21,942 nt of DNA. It comes from Trachelipus rathkii (taxonomy: Eukaryota; Arthropoda; Malacostraca; Isopoda; Trachelipodidae). The notes under the pieces are model-generated. The model was given only the letters and a program-made list of their open reading frames with translations, searched no databases and was not told the DNA's origin. This document shows, in pieces, positions 7,849-18,158 of the stretch; position 1 is the first letter of the stretch, and the number at the start of each line of letters is the position of its first letter. Where the stretch lies: contig JABUQX010103768.1 of assembly GCA_015478945.1 (NCBI GenBank), forward strand, positions 15,001 to 36,942. The letters run 5' to 3'. The position numbers and the translations under genes were made by a program.

Positions 7849-9470
7849 TGTCAGAGGAGTTTGGTGTATCATTAAGAATGGTTAAAAGAGCGCGAAAGTT
7901 GAAGATGGAAAAAGGCATATTAGCCACACCATCTCAAAAAGATGGAAAAAAAACTTGACAATGTAGTCAGAAAAAAGGTTTTAAATTTTTTTTGAAGATG
8001 ATGAATATACTCGCTTGTGTCCAGGGAAAAAGGATTATATTTCAGTAAGGATCAATGATGAAAAAGTTCAAAAACAAAAACGATTGCTACTATGCAACTT
8101 GAGAGAACTGTTATAGTATACTGTGATAAAAATGGCAAAGAATTAGGCTTCTCAAAATTTTGTGAACTCAGGCCAAAATGGTGTGTTACTGTTGGTTCTG
8201 CTGGTATGCATTCAGTGTGCATTTGCATGATTCATCAAAATCTTAAACTCATGCTAGCTGCAATCTCTATTAAAATTGACTATAAGGAATTAATTGGTAA
8301 AGCTGTCTGTAACATTGAATCTAAAGATTGCATGCTACAACATTGTGAACAATGCCCAGGAAAGGGTAGATTAGAATCATACTTGTAAGATGTACTTGAT
8401 AATTATGATTCACAAGAGTTAATTGAATGTAAGAAGTGGGTTCACATTGACAGGGATGCATTAAAAACATATTGCCTAACTTTTGAAGATTACATGAAGA
8501 GGATGTCAAAAACGGTTTCCATTACTAGTCACTATTTTATTGCAAAGCATCAAAGCACCTACTTGAAAAGTTTAAAAGAAACATTAGCCCATAATGAAGT
8601 AATCATCATTATGGATTTTGCAGAAAACTATACTTTTATTGTTCAGGATACTGTTCAAGGTTATCACTGGGAAAACACCCAAGCCACAATTCATCCATTA
8701 ACATGTTATCTATTATTATGGTGGAGGCCAACTTAAGTCCATAGTGTCTGCATGATCAGCGACTGTCTACACCATGATACTGTTGCTGTCCATGCATTTA
8801 TAATGAAATTGATTGATTGGTTAAAAATAAAAATTACTGAAATTAAACACATACATTACTTAAGTGATGGTTCCACTGCTCAGTACAAGAATTTTAAGAA
8901 CTTTATAAATTTATGTTTCCATGAAGAAGAATTTGGAATTACAGCAGAGTGGAACTTCTTTGGAACAGGTCATGGCAAATCACCTTGTGATGGAATCGGA
9001 GGTACAGTGAAAAGGTTGACATCCTATGCTAGTCTTCAGAGGTCTGTTCATAGCCATATTCTAACACCAAAAGATATGTTCAACTTCTGTGATGAAAATG
9101 TTGAAGGAATCAAATTTTTTTTTATTTCTAAGGAACATATTGAGAACATAAGAGCATATCAGGAAGACCGATTTAACAAAGGTCATACAATTGCTGGTAT
9201 GAGAGAGAGCCATCATTTTAAACCCATTAGTAAAGGGAAAATGAGAGTGTCACGAGTTTCAAATGATTCTGCTAGCTTTGTAGCCACTGTTTTCAAAAAT
9301 GCTGAAGCTCTCACTGTTGTATCAATTGGTAGCCTCCACCCAGGAATGTATGTAGCTTGCATGTATGATAATTTATGGTGGATTGGGACTGTATGTGACA
9401 TTTCAGTAGAACAACGGGACGCTCATGTTAACTTCTTGCATCCTCATGGTCCTTCCGTTTCTTACCATTG

Positions 9471-9555
9471 GCCAAATGTAAGATACATGCTGGATTCCAG
9501 AGGATCATATATATAATAACAGTTCTAGAAGTACCATCAATAGCATCAACTAGGA
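9471..9555 (+). repeat. first copy of an ~85-bp direct duplication at the 3' end of the transposase gene
   Basis: GGCCAAATGTAAGATACATG through CATCAACTAGGAGA recurs at 9857-9940 with several substitutions and a 4-bp difference at the ATAT run. It contains the last codons (RYMLDSRGSY) and the stop. Confidence 0.85.
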
Positions 9556-9856
9556 GACAATACAATGTTTTCATCAGTTTTGTAACTATAAAATTAAAAG
9601 AAATATAAGCTACAGGGTAATGGTAATTAATATCATACTGTTTTAAATATTTAATCAATAAAACAGGGCATATTATAATTGAGAAATGCTATCTCCTCTC
9701 CATGCTCAGGCAGTAGCCTACTTCTTTTAGCATTAAAAATGTTTCCAGTTGTGCTGAAAACATTCAATTTTTGATAATTTGCCGAAGCCAAAGCTTCGGC
9801 AAAAAATGCCTTAGGCTTACGGCTTGGCAAAATGCGAGCTTCGGCATACCGAAGCG
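9556..9856 (+). other. ~300-bp insert between duplicated 3' segments
   Basis: An AT-rich block with no reading frame, ending in a cluster of CCGAAGC/GCTTCGGC words at 9780-9856 (for example GCCGAAGCCAAAGCTTCGGC) that can form hairpins. Together with the flanking duplication it looks like a second duplication-plus-insertion event. The origin of the insert is unknown, though GCCGAAGC-rich ends do occur in some hAT elements. Confidence 0.5.
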
Positions 9857-9940
9857 GCCAAATATAAGATACATGATGGATTCCAGAGGATCATATGATA
9901 ACAGTTCTAGAAGTACCATGAATAGCATCAACTGGGGGAG
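9857..9940 (+). repeat. second copy of the ~85-bp direct duplication
   Basis: Partner of 9471-9555, again reading GGCCAAATATAAGATACATG at its start. More diverged than the 7560/7762 pair, so this event is probably older. Confidence 0.85.
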
Positions 9941-10077
9941 AATGTATTTATTCAAAGCAATTCAACATGAATTTAAACAAATTCACTCACATATATAAAA
10001 TGTAACCTATAGCTACATCCATTAATTATTATTCATTTAATTCTTTTATTTTTTGTTACAAATTTTCATTAAATGTG

Positions 10078-10901
10078 AGTGAGCACACAAAATATAATGA
10101 ATAACATGATATTTCATACAATATTGATGATGTTTATATCAATTTCTTACCACACAGTATTTAAACATTTTCCCCAAAATTTGAAGAACACCAACATTTT
10201 TGAAATTATTTTATTTCCAGTAAAGACTAAAAACACCCTCATGAAAATAGGTTCATTTTAAAGCTCTAGAGCTCCTCTTTCTAATGAAACAAAAAAACAA
10301 AAATCGAAGATGGTACACCTGAGATATATAGCCCTAAAGATACCCCAAAATCTGCAAAAACAAAAAATTTTAAAAATTGGATGTGGACTAACTCATGAAC
10401 TGACAACAAAATGCATCACAAATGATATTTCTCTTTACAGTCATAGACTACTTCAAATCACAAAGTTTAAATTCAATTCCTTAAGTAATAACAGAAATAT
10501 ATGGCCCCAAACTTCAACATTCAGAAATTGAAAATTGATTTTTCATCAATTTTGTAGAGGGATAGCTCAAAAGGAACAAAAGATGGATCAAATCCAATAA
10601 CATATTCTGAATCACTGCAAGAAGTTACCTAAGTACCCAACATTTCAGCCCTCTAGGTTTGAAATTAAATTCTAAAATTAAGATCAAAATTGCTATCTTG
10701 ACACATGACCTCAAGAACCGAAAGTCACCACACATCCTTTGAGGCGACATAAAAACTGAACCAATGCAGATATGGAACCAAAATTTTGCAGAGCTTCATC
10801 AAATACATTAAAGAATATTATTGTTAAGTTTCATCAATTTTGAAGGTAAGGTAAGGTGGGGACGATTTCCAAATCAGGTACACTTGACATGGAATAACCC
10901 A
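10078..10901 (-). repeat. right long terminal inverted repeat
   Basis: Reverse complement of 6548-7361. It begins at GTGAGTGAGCACAC on the inner side and ends ATTCCATG.../CCCA at the outer tip. The right arm has a small insertion near the tip (GATTTGGAAATCG in its inverted sense) that the left arm lacks. Confidence 0.85.
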
Positions 10902-11208
10902 TATATCAAGTTCAGGGATGTTTTTAATTAAATATCAAGATAACATACAAATTATCTTTTTGTAAATACTAAGAAAAATTTAAAAACAAAAATGAATAAT
11001 TATCAGCATTCGCATCATCTCTTAATGGCATATTGACAAAAAATTTCCATTTTTCACTTCAAGATTTTAGAGTATCTTTAAAATACTGTAAAAAATGTCA
11101 GCTGTAAAGTATTTTTAAAGTTAAGAATTGATGAGAGTTTCACTTATATTTTACTTAATTTCTTAGGTTTATTGTACCACAAAAATATTTAGTTGCATAT
11201 CCAATGCT
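10902..11208. other. AT-rich gene-free interval
   Basis: Flank of the long-inverted-repeat transposon up to the next TA array. No coding frame, repeat end or RNA gene was seen. Confidence 0.5.
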
Positions 11209-11428
<220 letters not shown>

Positions 11429-11575
11429 TATATATATATATATATATATCATATATATATATATATATATATATAGTACTATATATATATTATATATATT
11501 ATATAATATATAATATTATATATATATATAATATATATATTTATATAATAATATATATATTATAATATATATATT

Positions 11576-11628
<53 letters not shown>

Positions 11629-11684
11629 ATATATATATATATATAATATAATATAATATATATATATATATAGTATATATATAT
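11429..11684. repeat. (TA)n-rich low-complexity array
   Basis: About 255 bp of TA repeats broken by AAT/ATT shifts. Confidence 0.95.
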
Positions 11685-12084
11685 GAATAGTACTGTCAAT
11701 TCATGTTTCTATCTCGGGAAATGCTGTGTATTGTGCATTGAACTTTTTTACGGGAAATGCTCTGTCAAATTAAAAAATTTATTTGCTATAAAAAGAGCTA
11801 ACCAAAAGTCTTTTTTTCACAAATATTTTTGTTATTTATTGTGGTAAAAAATTTGAAGAAAAATGCCTAATATTTTTTATAAAAAATATTTATTTACGTT
11901 ATTTTCAAAAATGCCATAAAGAGTACAATGAAAATTAAAAAAAAAAAAATTAGAAATTGTTTAAACCAAACATTTCAATGTAGGAAAATGTAGGCGTGGC
12001 TTTTCTTGAATCTTTCGATAACAGCCGTTTGAAATTTTGAAGAGCATATCGCAATTTGTCCGATTACCACTTTTCTATCTTGAC
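11685..12084. other. AT-rich gene-free interval
   Basis: Contains a near-repeat CGGGAAATGCT at about 11716 and 11752 and an A/T-rich hairpin-like stretch near 11875-11895 (TATTTTTTATAAAAAATA). No frame or family was recognised. Confidence 0.45.
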
Positions 12085-12250
12085 CTAGACATTTCACTTT
12101 TGTCATTTGTGCTTACGCTCGCTCAGTAAGATATGCTTACACCAGTTTTAGCTACCATATTTCGTTGCAAAAACGTCCGCGATTTCATACGAGTTTTACT
12201 TTGTTTACAAACAATTTGAATCAGCTGTTGTGATGGAACCCATTGATTTG

Positions 12251-12258
12251 GTATAAAC
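12251..12258. other. left 8-bp target-site duplication of the hAT
   Basis: GTATAAAC, identical to 19846-19853. The uninserted counterpart is GAATAAAC (inverted) at 20425-20432 in the other fold-back arm. Confidence 0.9.
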
Positions 12259-12350
12259 TAGGGATGTACCGATAGTATCGGTATCGGTATCGGCAGTATC
12301 GGCCTTTTTTGGTGGTATCAGTATCGGTTTATATGGCCGATACTTCTTAC
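12259..12350 (+). repeat. left hAT terminus with GTATCGG cluster
   Basis: The 16-bp terminal repeat is followed by at least five TATCGG words within about 60 bp, then GGCCGATAC in the opposite sense. Confidence 0.85.
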
Positions 12351-12689
12351 TTTTTGGGTGAAGAATTATGAGAAACTTTCAGAGTTCAACTAACACAAAT
12401 GTAACAAAAAATGTTTATTTTATTTTTATTGAATCTTATATATTTTTTGACGCTGAATACAGAAATGACCCTCATTTTTTCTATCATCGATAACTTTGAG
12501 AGTTATTGCAATATTTAAGTTTTGGAATTTATAAGGTTTGTTAATGAGCTTATACTGTATACAATTTTTTATTTGAAGATTTAAATTAGAACAGTTACTT
12601 AAAAAAGACATTTTACTTGACAAGATGCATACTAATATCCCCAAAATATAAGTCAAAGCTTTTATATGACAAAAACATGCTTACTTTTT

Positions 12690-13110
12690 GCATTTAAAAG
12701 TCTTTGTTTCATCCGTGTTTTCTCTGTGAATCGATTTTCGCTTTCTCTTATCAAAACCTACATATATCACGCTCATGGCATATCTCGCGAACGTCCTGGT
12801 ATGTCTTTCCATTGTCGAATATCCTGTGAAATCTTTCACCATGTTCTTCACTTACTCCCCTAAATTCTCTCGAAAAAAGTCCAAATGTGAGTGTAAATAA
12901 CGCACTTTTAATGACATACGGCACCCCATTTTTTTATAACAATGAATGAGCATTTTTTTCAGCCTGTTTTGTATTTTGGATCTTTACAATTTCCTAACAA
13001 ATCCCTGATCCACATTACGGAATGCACACCAGCATCATTTTCAATTATGCATCTTTTTTTTCAATTTCAAGGATTTAAGCATATTTAAGCATGTTTCAAT
13101 AAGCTCATCA
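12690..13110 (-). pseudogene. fragment of an abundant uncharacterised arthropod repeat-family protein
   Basis: Minus-strand pieces read GCRMSLKVRYLHSHLDFF, then after a frameshift near 12860 VSEEHGERFH, then QDIRQ in yet another frame near 12820, with a basic KRKRKS-type tail near 12740. I recall the block KVRYLHSHLDFFPENLG followed by SEEQGERFHQDI from a family present in very many copies in arthropod genomes and likely spread with mobile elements. Its biochemical role is unknown to me. The fragment is the C-terminal part only. The upstream portion stops at the TA array at 13142. The family assignment is from memory. Confidence 0.5.
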
Positions 13111-13141
13111 TCTTCCAGAAAAGAAAAAGAGAAAAACCTGC

Positions 13142-13197
<56 letters not shown>

Positions 13198-13239
13198 ATA
13201 TATAGTGATAAGTAATATATATATATATATATATAATAT
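13142..13239. repeat. (TA)n array
   Basis: TA repeats interrupted by TAGTGATAAGTAA. It cuts off the upstream part of the minus-strand protein relic. Confidence 0.95.
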
Positions 13240-13620
13240 CGCTACGGTACTAGTAACTCATATATTAGAAGAATGCAAGGGGGCGGGAGCTCGGGTGTAT
13301 AGAGCGGATAGAGCGTGAGGACCTAGCCTATCCTGCGTTGAATTAATTCTTGAATTATACGCTTATTAAAAGCTCACATGGTTTTCAATAATGATAATAA
13401 TTGAATGCAAATTTAAAAACGGTTTTGTAATAGGCAGAAACGTAGCGATGGTTTTCACCTAATAAGGGGAAAGTATGAGAAAAACATACTTGTATCAGAG
13501 TGTAGTTATTTTGAATTTTCTTTTTAAATAATCGTGAAGCACGAGCGAAATCGTTTTCGCTCCGTCTAATACAAAAACTATACTGTTGGAGCGATTAAAG
13601 CGTGTTCGCTGTAAAAGAGT
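13240..13620. other. gene-free interval with a GC-containing hairpin
   Basis: No coding frame. At about 13548-13567 GAGCGAAATCGTTTTCGCTC can form an 8-bp stem with a 4-base loop. A GC-rich patch GGGGGCGGGAGCTCGGG lies near 13280. Neither matches a feature I can name. Confidence 0.4.
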
Positions 13621-13806
13621 TTTATTAATAAATTATTATTATATTATTATTATTATTATTATTATTATTTATTATAATTATTATTAAATTTATTTATTAT
13701 TATTAATTATATTAATTATTATTATTATTATTATTAAATAATTATATATATATATATAGTATATATACTATATTAATATATTATATATATATATACTATA
13801 TATATA

Positions 13807-13846
<40 letters not shown>
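13621..13846. repeat. (ATT)n tract running into a (TA)n array
   Basis: ATT/TAT trinucleotides to about 13740, then TA dinucleotides with ACTATA interruptions. Confidence 0.9.
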
Positions 13847-13847
<1 letters not shown>

Positions 13848-14394
13848 ATTTCCAGATTTGGAGTGTTCTTTAGAAAATATCACTAATTCCAACTTTTTTT
13901 CACAATCTCCTCGAGATTCTCTGTATTAGATGAAATTATGTGGAGCGGTTTGTAAATGATTTTAAAAACAAAATGAATTTAAATATATTCAATTATAGTA
14001 ATGTTTTTGAACATAGAGAGCCTTGTTAGAGTGCTTGAAAATAAAATCGAAACGAAAGCATCAAGGAGGAACACGAGAGTCAGGAAGTTCGCAAAGATAT
14101 TTTGATCTGATCCTTACGTTTGTATTTTGGCGCATTTTTCGGCCATATAGCAAGCAACGTAGATTGTTTCTATATAAAATTAATTCAGAAAGTCCAGAGT
14201 AATTCTCATAAACACGGCTGTGAGTGAACTACAATTAGAATTAGTTTAGATTAGAAAAAGTATGACCACCAATGTATGGACTACCCATAATTGAAGGAAG
14301 TATGATGTTTGTGAGGTGAGGAGAAGAAGATAGTTAAAATGCTTCTAATGGTTTCGAATTCCGAAACTACTCAGTATTTAGTTCCACTTACAGG
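13847..14394. other. gene-free interval upstream of the hAT transposase fragment
   Basis: Only short frames. Since the hAT C-terminus begins at about 14395 in plus sense, this may be heavily decayed upstream transposase sequence, but no motif survives well enough to support that. Confidence 0.35.
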
Positions 14395-14727
14395 ACACAG
14401 TGTTTAAATATTTTCCTAACATCTTGAGACTCAAATCTGAACTTGAAGTAATATATTGTTGAGAAGATTTCTATTCTCGGAATGGAGCTCTTGATTCTTT
14501 TAACTAACATTATGGAAAAAGGAACAAATCAGACTTTTGAAGAAACATTAAAAGTTGCTAAAAATTTTAATAACTACTATCCAATGTCATCTGTTGGAGC
14601 TGAAAGATGCTTTTCTAGATTAAAAAGAATTAAAACCGTTATTCGGAAAACAATGGGGCAAGATACACTGAATGCCCTCGTTGCGCTTGCAACTGAAAAG
14701 ATTTTCCTCAATTGTTTTTTTTGACAT
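14395..14727 (+). pseudogene. C-terminal dimerisation domain of a hAT transposase (distinct lineage)
   Basis: Plus frame from about 14410 gives YFPNILRLKSELEVIY and then a TGA near 14459. After a frame change the segment from 14482 reads MELLILLTNIMEKGTNQ, NNYYPMSSVGAERCFSRLKR and TMGQDTLNALVALATEKIF. This is the hAT dimerisation domain: the YP.SSV..ER.FS.LKRIKT core followed by the ..RLNAL..L...K helix. The N-terminal zinc finger and catalytic region are missing. The SRLKRIKT...TMGQ form differs from the Ac-like remnant at 18850-19295, so it comes from a second hAT family nested in the larger element. Confidence 0.75.
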
Positions 14728-14950
14728 CTTGTGATTGATTTATATGCAAGTCAAAAAACGACAAAAATGGACTTTCAGATACAATTTTCAAAAATTTCGA
14801 TTTAGTTCTTGAAATTCTAAGGAATTTATTATATTCGTATATTCTCTTTAAAATCATTCGGAATAGGTAACTTTTTTTAATGTAATTTGTGTTTACAGGT
14901 GCGAAGAAGTAGAATAATGCCAGAGATGGCTAACCTTTCGTAAAAAATGC
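14728..14950. other. short gene-free interval
   Basis: AT-rich 3' flank of the hAT fragment. Nothing recognised. Confidence 0.4.
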
Positions 14951-15058
14951 TATATATATTTATATATATATAATATATATATATAATATATATTATATAT
15001 ATATATATATAATATATATATATAGTATAATATATATATTTATTATATATATATATAT
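14951..15058. repeat. (TA)n array at the LINE 3' terminus
   Basis: TA repeats that on the minus strand directly follow AAAAGAAGAAAGAAAG, the apparent 3' tail of the LINE. The array probably grew from the LINE tail or its target. Confidence 0.9.
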
Positions 15059-16925
15059 CTTTCTTTCTTCTTTTCTTCACCTTCCTCTTTGCCCCAAGAT
15101 TGGGGTAAGGTGCTGTACAAGCAAATCGAAAAGAAAAAGCAGTAGGAGAACATGACAAACCGTTCGAAAGAAAGCCCAGCCTTTACGCCGCCCCTCTGTA
15201 CATTAATTAGTGCGAGCTCGTCACAGACAGAAAATCCACCTAGAGGCATCATGGGACTGCGACGGACCTCACTATGGTAAATCGTCAATGTAAGGGTTCA
15301 TGCCCCTGGCCCAGGTGGGCCACAACCATGCCCCCATACACAACCCCGTTCTCTCCCATCATGCACCTTTATTCTCGCCTCTCCAAACTCACATTTTCTC
15401 TCCTTCAACATTCGTTCACCGACACTCAATCCACTTTCTCTTGTGTCTCCCAGCGGTCGGTTCCCAACACACTCACCACTTATACATCCGTTAACCAACC
15501 ATCTATCATTCATCCTTTCCACATGACCAAACCATCCAACCCATACTTTTCATTTTATTTCTCACTCCCTCATCCCCTTTCTTCACACCAATGCCACTCT
15601 CTAATACGTTCATATCCCATTTTATCAATTCTTCTTCTCACACCAGCAACCGACCTAAGATTGTCCCATCTGAACAACATTGAACTTTAAGATCTATAAC
15701 TTCTTATACCAGACATAGCCTCACTTCCATACGATAACAACAGGTAACAACATACCCTCATGTAAGACCTAGCACACCTCAAGACTTGTTCCTTTGCATT
15801 CACGGCACTGATTTAATTGCAACCGAGCCACCTTCCTCTTGCATTCACGACTTTCCTACTAACACTCTGCATCCGTACGTCTTCTCATCCAACATATATC
15901 CTAATATTTAAACTCAGACACTTGTTCTAGCCTGCTCACCATCTAACATAACTTCAATCTGAAGGACTGTCCTCACTCACAAACCATAACCTTACTCTTA
16001 TTCACGTTTAACTTTTCAAGCCCTCCTTTCGACACATCCTACGCCAAATCTCTCCTTTCATCCTCTCAACTCTCCTTCAGATTTCGCCAAATAGAACATA
16101 GGTATGAAAACCAAACATCCGCAATATAATAGTAGGGCACCCTCCACATCAACTCCATTCTCCACCTCATTCTACACCATTTCTGGCATCCCCACTCAAA
16201 TTCTTTCATAACCCCGCACTGCCCATCCATAATACAAATGGAAGTACCAAGGAGAACAATAAACACAAAGCCTGTCTTTACTCCGCTATTAATTCCTAAC
16301 CAAATCACCATTGAACACAACCAATTTATTCTACACAAAAAAAGACAGCTTCACTATCGTCATACATATTTTTGATTCCATTTCGAAGCTTACCACCATC
16401 ACCATATATCACTAACACCTGCATAACGCTTCCCTAAATTAAACTCTATCATACGCTGTTGCAAATCCATAAAACTCTAAATATACAATTTATTCTTCGG
16501 ACTTCTCCCTCATTTTCTCATCATTTGTTTCACTTAAGAATTTGATCCACACATCTCTACCACTCTAAACGCACTTGTTCTTCACGCATACAGTCCTCAG
16601 ATCTTCGAGGCCGCACTCTTTCGACGCAAAATCCGAGCATTACTTCTAGCAACACCTCAAATCAAACTTATCCCTCTAATTTCAACAGTTCCCCTTTTAT
16701 CCCTTACCTTTGTACAGGGTAGCTACTTACCGCTTCCCTCTCATCCTGGAACTAAACGCATCGGCAATAAACGGCTTTATTACACAACTTCCAAATCCAA
16801 TAATCACCATCTCGAGCCTCCACGCCTCTTGAGTCAATTTCACTAGTAATTATATCATCTATACCGTAGCAAGATTCCAATTCTTCAACATTTCTCACCA
16901 CCTAGCCATTACCGTCCTCCTTACT
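15048..16925 (-). pseudogene. decayed 5'-truncated LINE (non-LTR retrotransposon)
   Basis: Minus strand, from high to low coordinates: a segment near 16790-16740 (WIWKLCNKAVY); the RT fingers/palm start near 16480-16440 (FATAYDRV-like); GGKLRNGIKNMYDD near 16390; SPWYFHLYY-like near 16250; the catalytic box reduced to YYYIADVWF near 16125; VNKSKVMVCE near 15990; LLPVVIVWK.EAM near 15740; DNLRSVAGVRRIDKM near 15650; WFGHVERMNDR near 15520; and a C-terminus GHGCGPPGPGA with stop at 15300-15298, after which an ~250-bp 3' UTR reaches the TA array. This order is the classic RT plus C-terminal tail of a LINE family I recall from crustaceans (RTE-like, clade uncertain). It is full of stops and shifts, and the endonuclease part is absent. 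Confidence 0.75.
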
Positions 16926-16930
16926 ATAAC

Positions 16931-17108
16931 TCATATATATATAGATCAGTATTATAGTATATATTGTGACAGATAGCACTACCCATCCCTTTTCGAGTAG
17001 TGTCACAGGTGTATATAGTAAATATATATATTATAGTATTTATAGATAGTATATATATATATATATATATATATAGTATACTATATATATAAATATTATA
17101 CTATATAT
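16931..17108. repeat. TA-rich arrays flanking a hairpin island
   Basis: TA/TAGTA repeats on both sides of the hairpin at 16965-17007, marking the 5' limit of the LINE. Confidence 0.8.
16965..17007. repeat. 43-bp imperfect hairpin TGTGACA...TGTCACA
   Basis: TGTGACA, a GATAG bulge and CACTAC pair with GTAGTGTCACA across an ~19-base loop. It may be a collapsed miniature element or the joined ends of one. There is no coding role. Confidence 0.5.
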
Positions 17109-17190
17109 TAAGTAGCTGCTACAGTATATTGATGAAACATACGTTCTTCTTTTATATGTCATGGACTTGTCATGAAACAATTTTACTTAC

Positions 17191-17517
17191 AGAATAGGTG
17201 GTGAAGTATACGGGGAGTAAGTTTTTCATTATGAGAACTGGGGTTCTGAAGTAGCAGGGAATACTCTGGGTAATCGGAAGAGATTGCCTTTCCTTATACT
17301 TTTCCATATTTTGTAATATTCCCCATGCAGAAGTGGCAGTCATCACAGTGATTCGTTGGCTCTCGCCATATTCTGGAAAATTGCCAAAGGCATTGCTTTT
17401 CTTTGTTCCTCGTAGCCATCCTTCTAGGGTTGTTTTACAACTTCCACATATAATAAGGTGCCCAGTGCTTATCTTAATCACCAAGGCATACCAAAGTAGA
17501 GTCTGTACGCTATCCAT
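17191..17517 (-). CDS. unrecognised ORF or exon
   Basis: One minus frame is open for 109 codons from ATG at 17517 to a good splice donor (TCT|GTAAGTAA) at 17191/17190, and would run a few codons further without splicing. Residues include TGHLIICGSCKTTLEGW (a single CxxC), NAFGNFPEYGESQR and SAWGILQNMEKYKER. Base composition is more balanced than the surroundings. I do not recognise a family. An in-frame TGA precedes the ATG and no good acceptor is visible. It lies inside the hAT element, so it may be captured host sequence, part of a nested element or chance. The opposite strand is also open over much of the stretch. Confidence 0.25.
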
Positions 17518-17740
17518 GCTTGGTTCCCTTCAGACAATTTTGGTGAATCATAGATGCTTAGATATAACCATTAATATCCATGACACATACCAAATGAAAT
17601 CTGCTCAACATTTTACACTGTCCTACTTGCAATGTTGCAATGTTTAATTATATTATTACTAATATTCTGAAAATTATAAAAGATATTTTAAGTTTGGTAC
17701 CTTACATTCAATTATATCAAATTGCACTAGAATGTCATTA
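17518..17740. other. AT-rich gene-free interval
   Basis: Upstream of the unrecognised ORF in its sense. No promoter or acceptor could be assigned. Confidence 0.35.
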
Positions 17741-17993
17741 ATGATACTATATATTATATATATTATATGATAACTATATATATATATATAGTATATAGTA
17801 TAGTATATATATACTATATAATATAATATATATATATACTATATATACTTTATATATATATATTAGATAGGCGGGCCGTATAGATGTGGAGTTGTTATAG
17901 ATTAGATATATATATATATTAGGTAATTATTGACGTATAATATAATATATATATAATTAACAGTATATATATATATATATTATAGTATATATA

Positions 17994-18065
<72 letters not shown>

Positions 18066-18114
18066 TTATATATATATTTATATATATAGACTAATATATT
18101 ATATATTATTATAT

Positions 18115-18158
<44 letters not shown>

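Larger units (their letters stand above)
7350..9516 (+). pseudogene. DDE-type transposase-like gene of the long-inverted-repeat transposon, disrupted
   Basis: Pieces in order: an N-terminal segment from 7350 (AAGLKRVVEDQS, CRGCKDLEILVRELKAKL); a helix-turn-helix-like stretch near 7845-7905 (SEEFGVSLRMVKRARKLK); a frameshifted basic segment near 7957-8110 (CPGKKDYISVR, QKQKRLLLCNLREL); a segment at 8092-8388 (FSKFCELRPKWCVTVGS, IHQNLKLML) closed by an in-frame TAA at 8386; a segment at 8389-8736 containing MDFAENY, VQGYHWENTQATIHP; then 8752-9516 with SDGSTAQYKN, AEWNFFGTGHGKSPCDG and GGTVKRL. Asp in MDFAENY, Asp in SDGS and a later acidic residue look like an RNase H-fold catalytic set. I recall this as a multi-copy family in aphids, hydra and crustaceans. 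Lesions include a duplication with insertion at 7560-7849, a frameshift near 7955, one near 8110, the TAA at 8386 and a paired shift near 8712-8740. Confidence 0.75.
6548..10901 (+). mobile_element. 4.35-kb DNA transposon with ~0.8-kb terminal inverted repeats
   Basis: The left end TGGGTCATTCCATGTCAAGT and the reverse complement of the right end TGGGTTATTCCATGTCAAGT differ at one position. The match continues inward for about 800 bp on each side (6548-7361 and 10078-10901) with scattered differences. The ends are flanked by TA (6546-6547 and 10902-10903). If the ends are taken as GGG...CCC, an AT duplication fits equally well. Between the arms lies one plus-strand transposase-like gene with several lesions. 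Very long arms, 2-bp target duplication and this protein type do not let me name a superfamily. Age is moderate: the arms have diverged visibly but remain colinear. Confidence 0.85.

Noticed and set aside
9213..9401. Minus-strand frames at 9213-9401 and 9428-9658
   Set aside because: Antisense shadows of the transposase gene and its 3' flank.
13548..13567. Hairpin GAGCGAAATCGTTTTCGCTC as a terminator or histone stem-loop
   Set aside because: There is no adjacent gene or T-run, and it does not match the histone stem-loop consensus in a eukaryotic setting.
15274..15690. 138-codon plus-strand frame
   Set aside because: It is the antisense of the LINE C-terminal region, whose minus-strand motifs (FGHVERMNDR, GPPGPG) explain the sequence.
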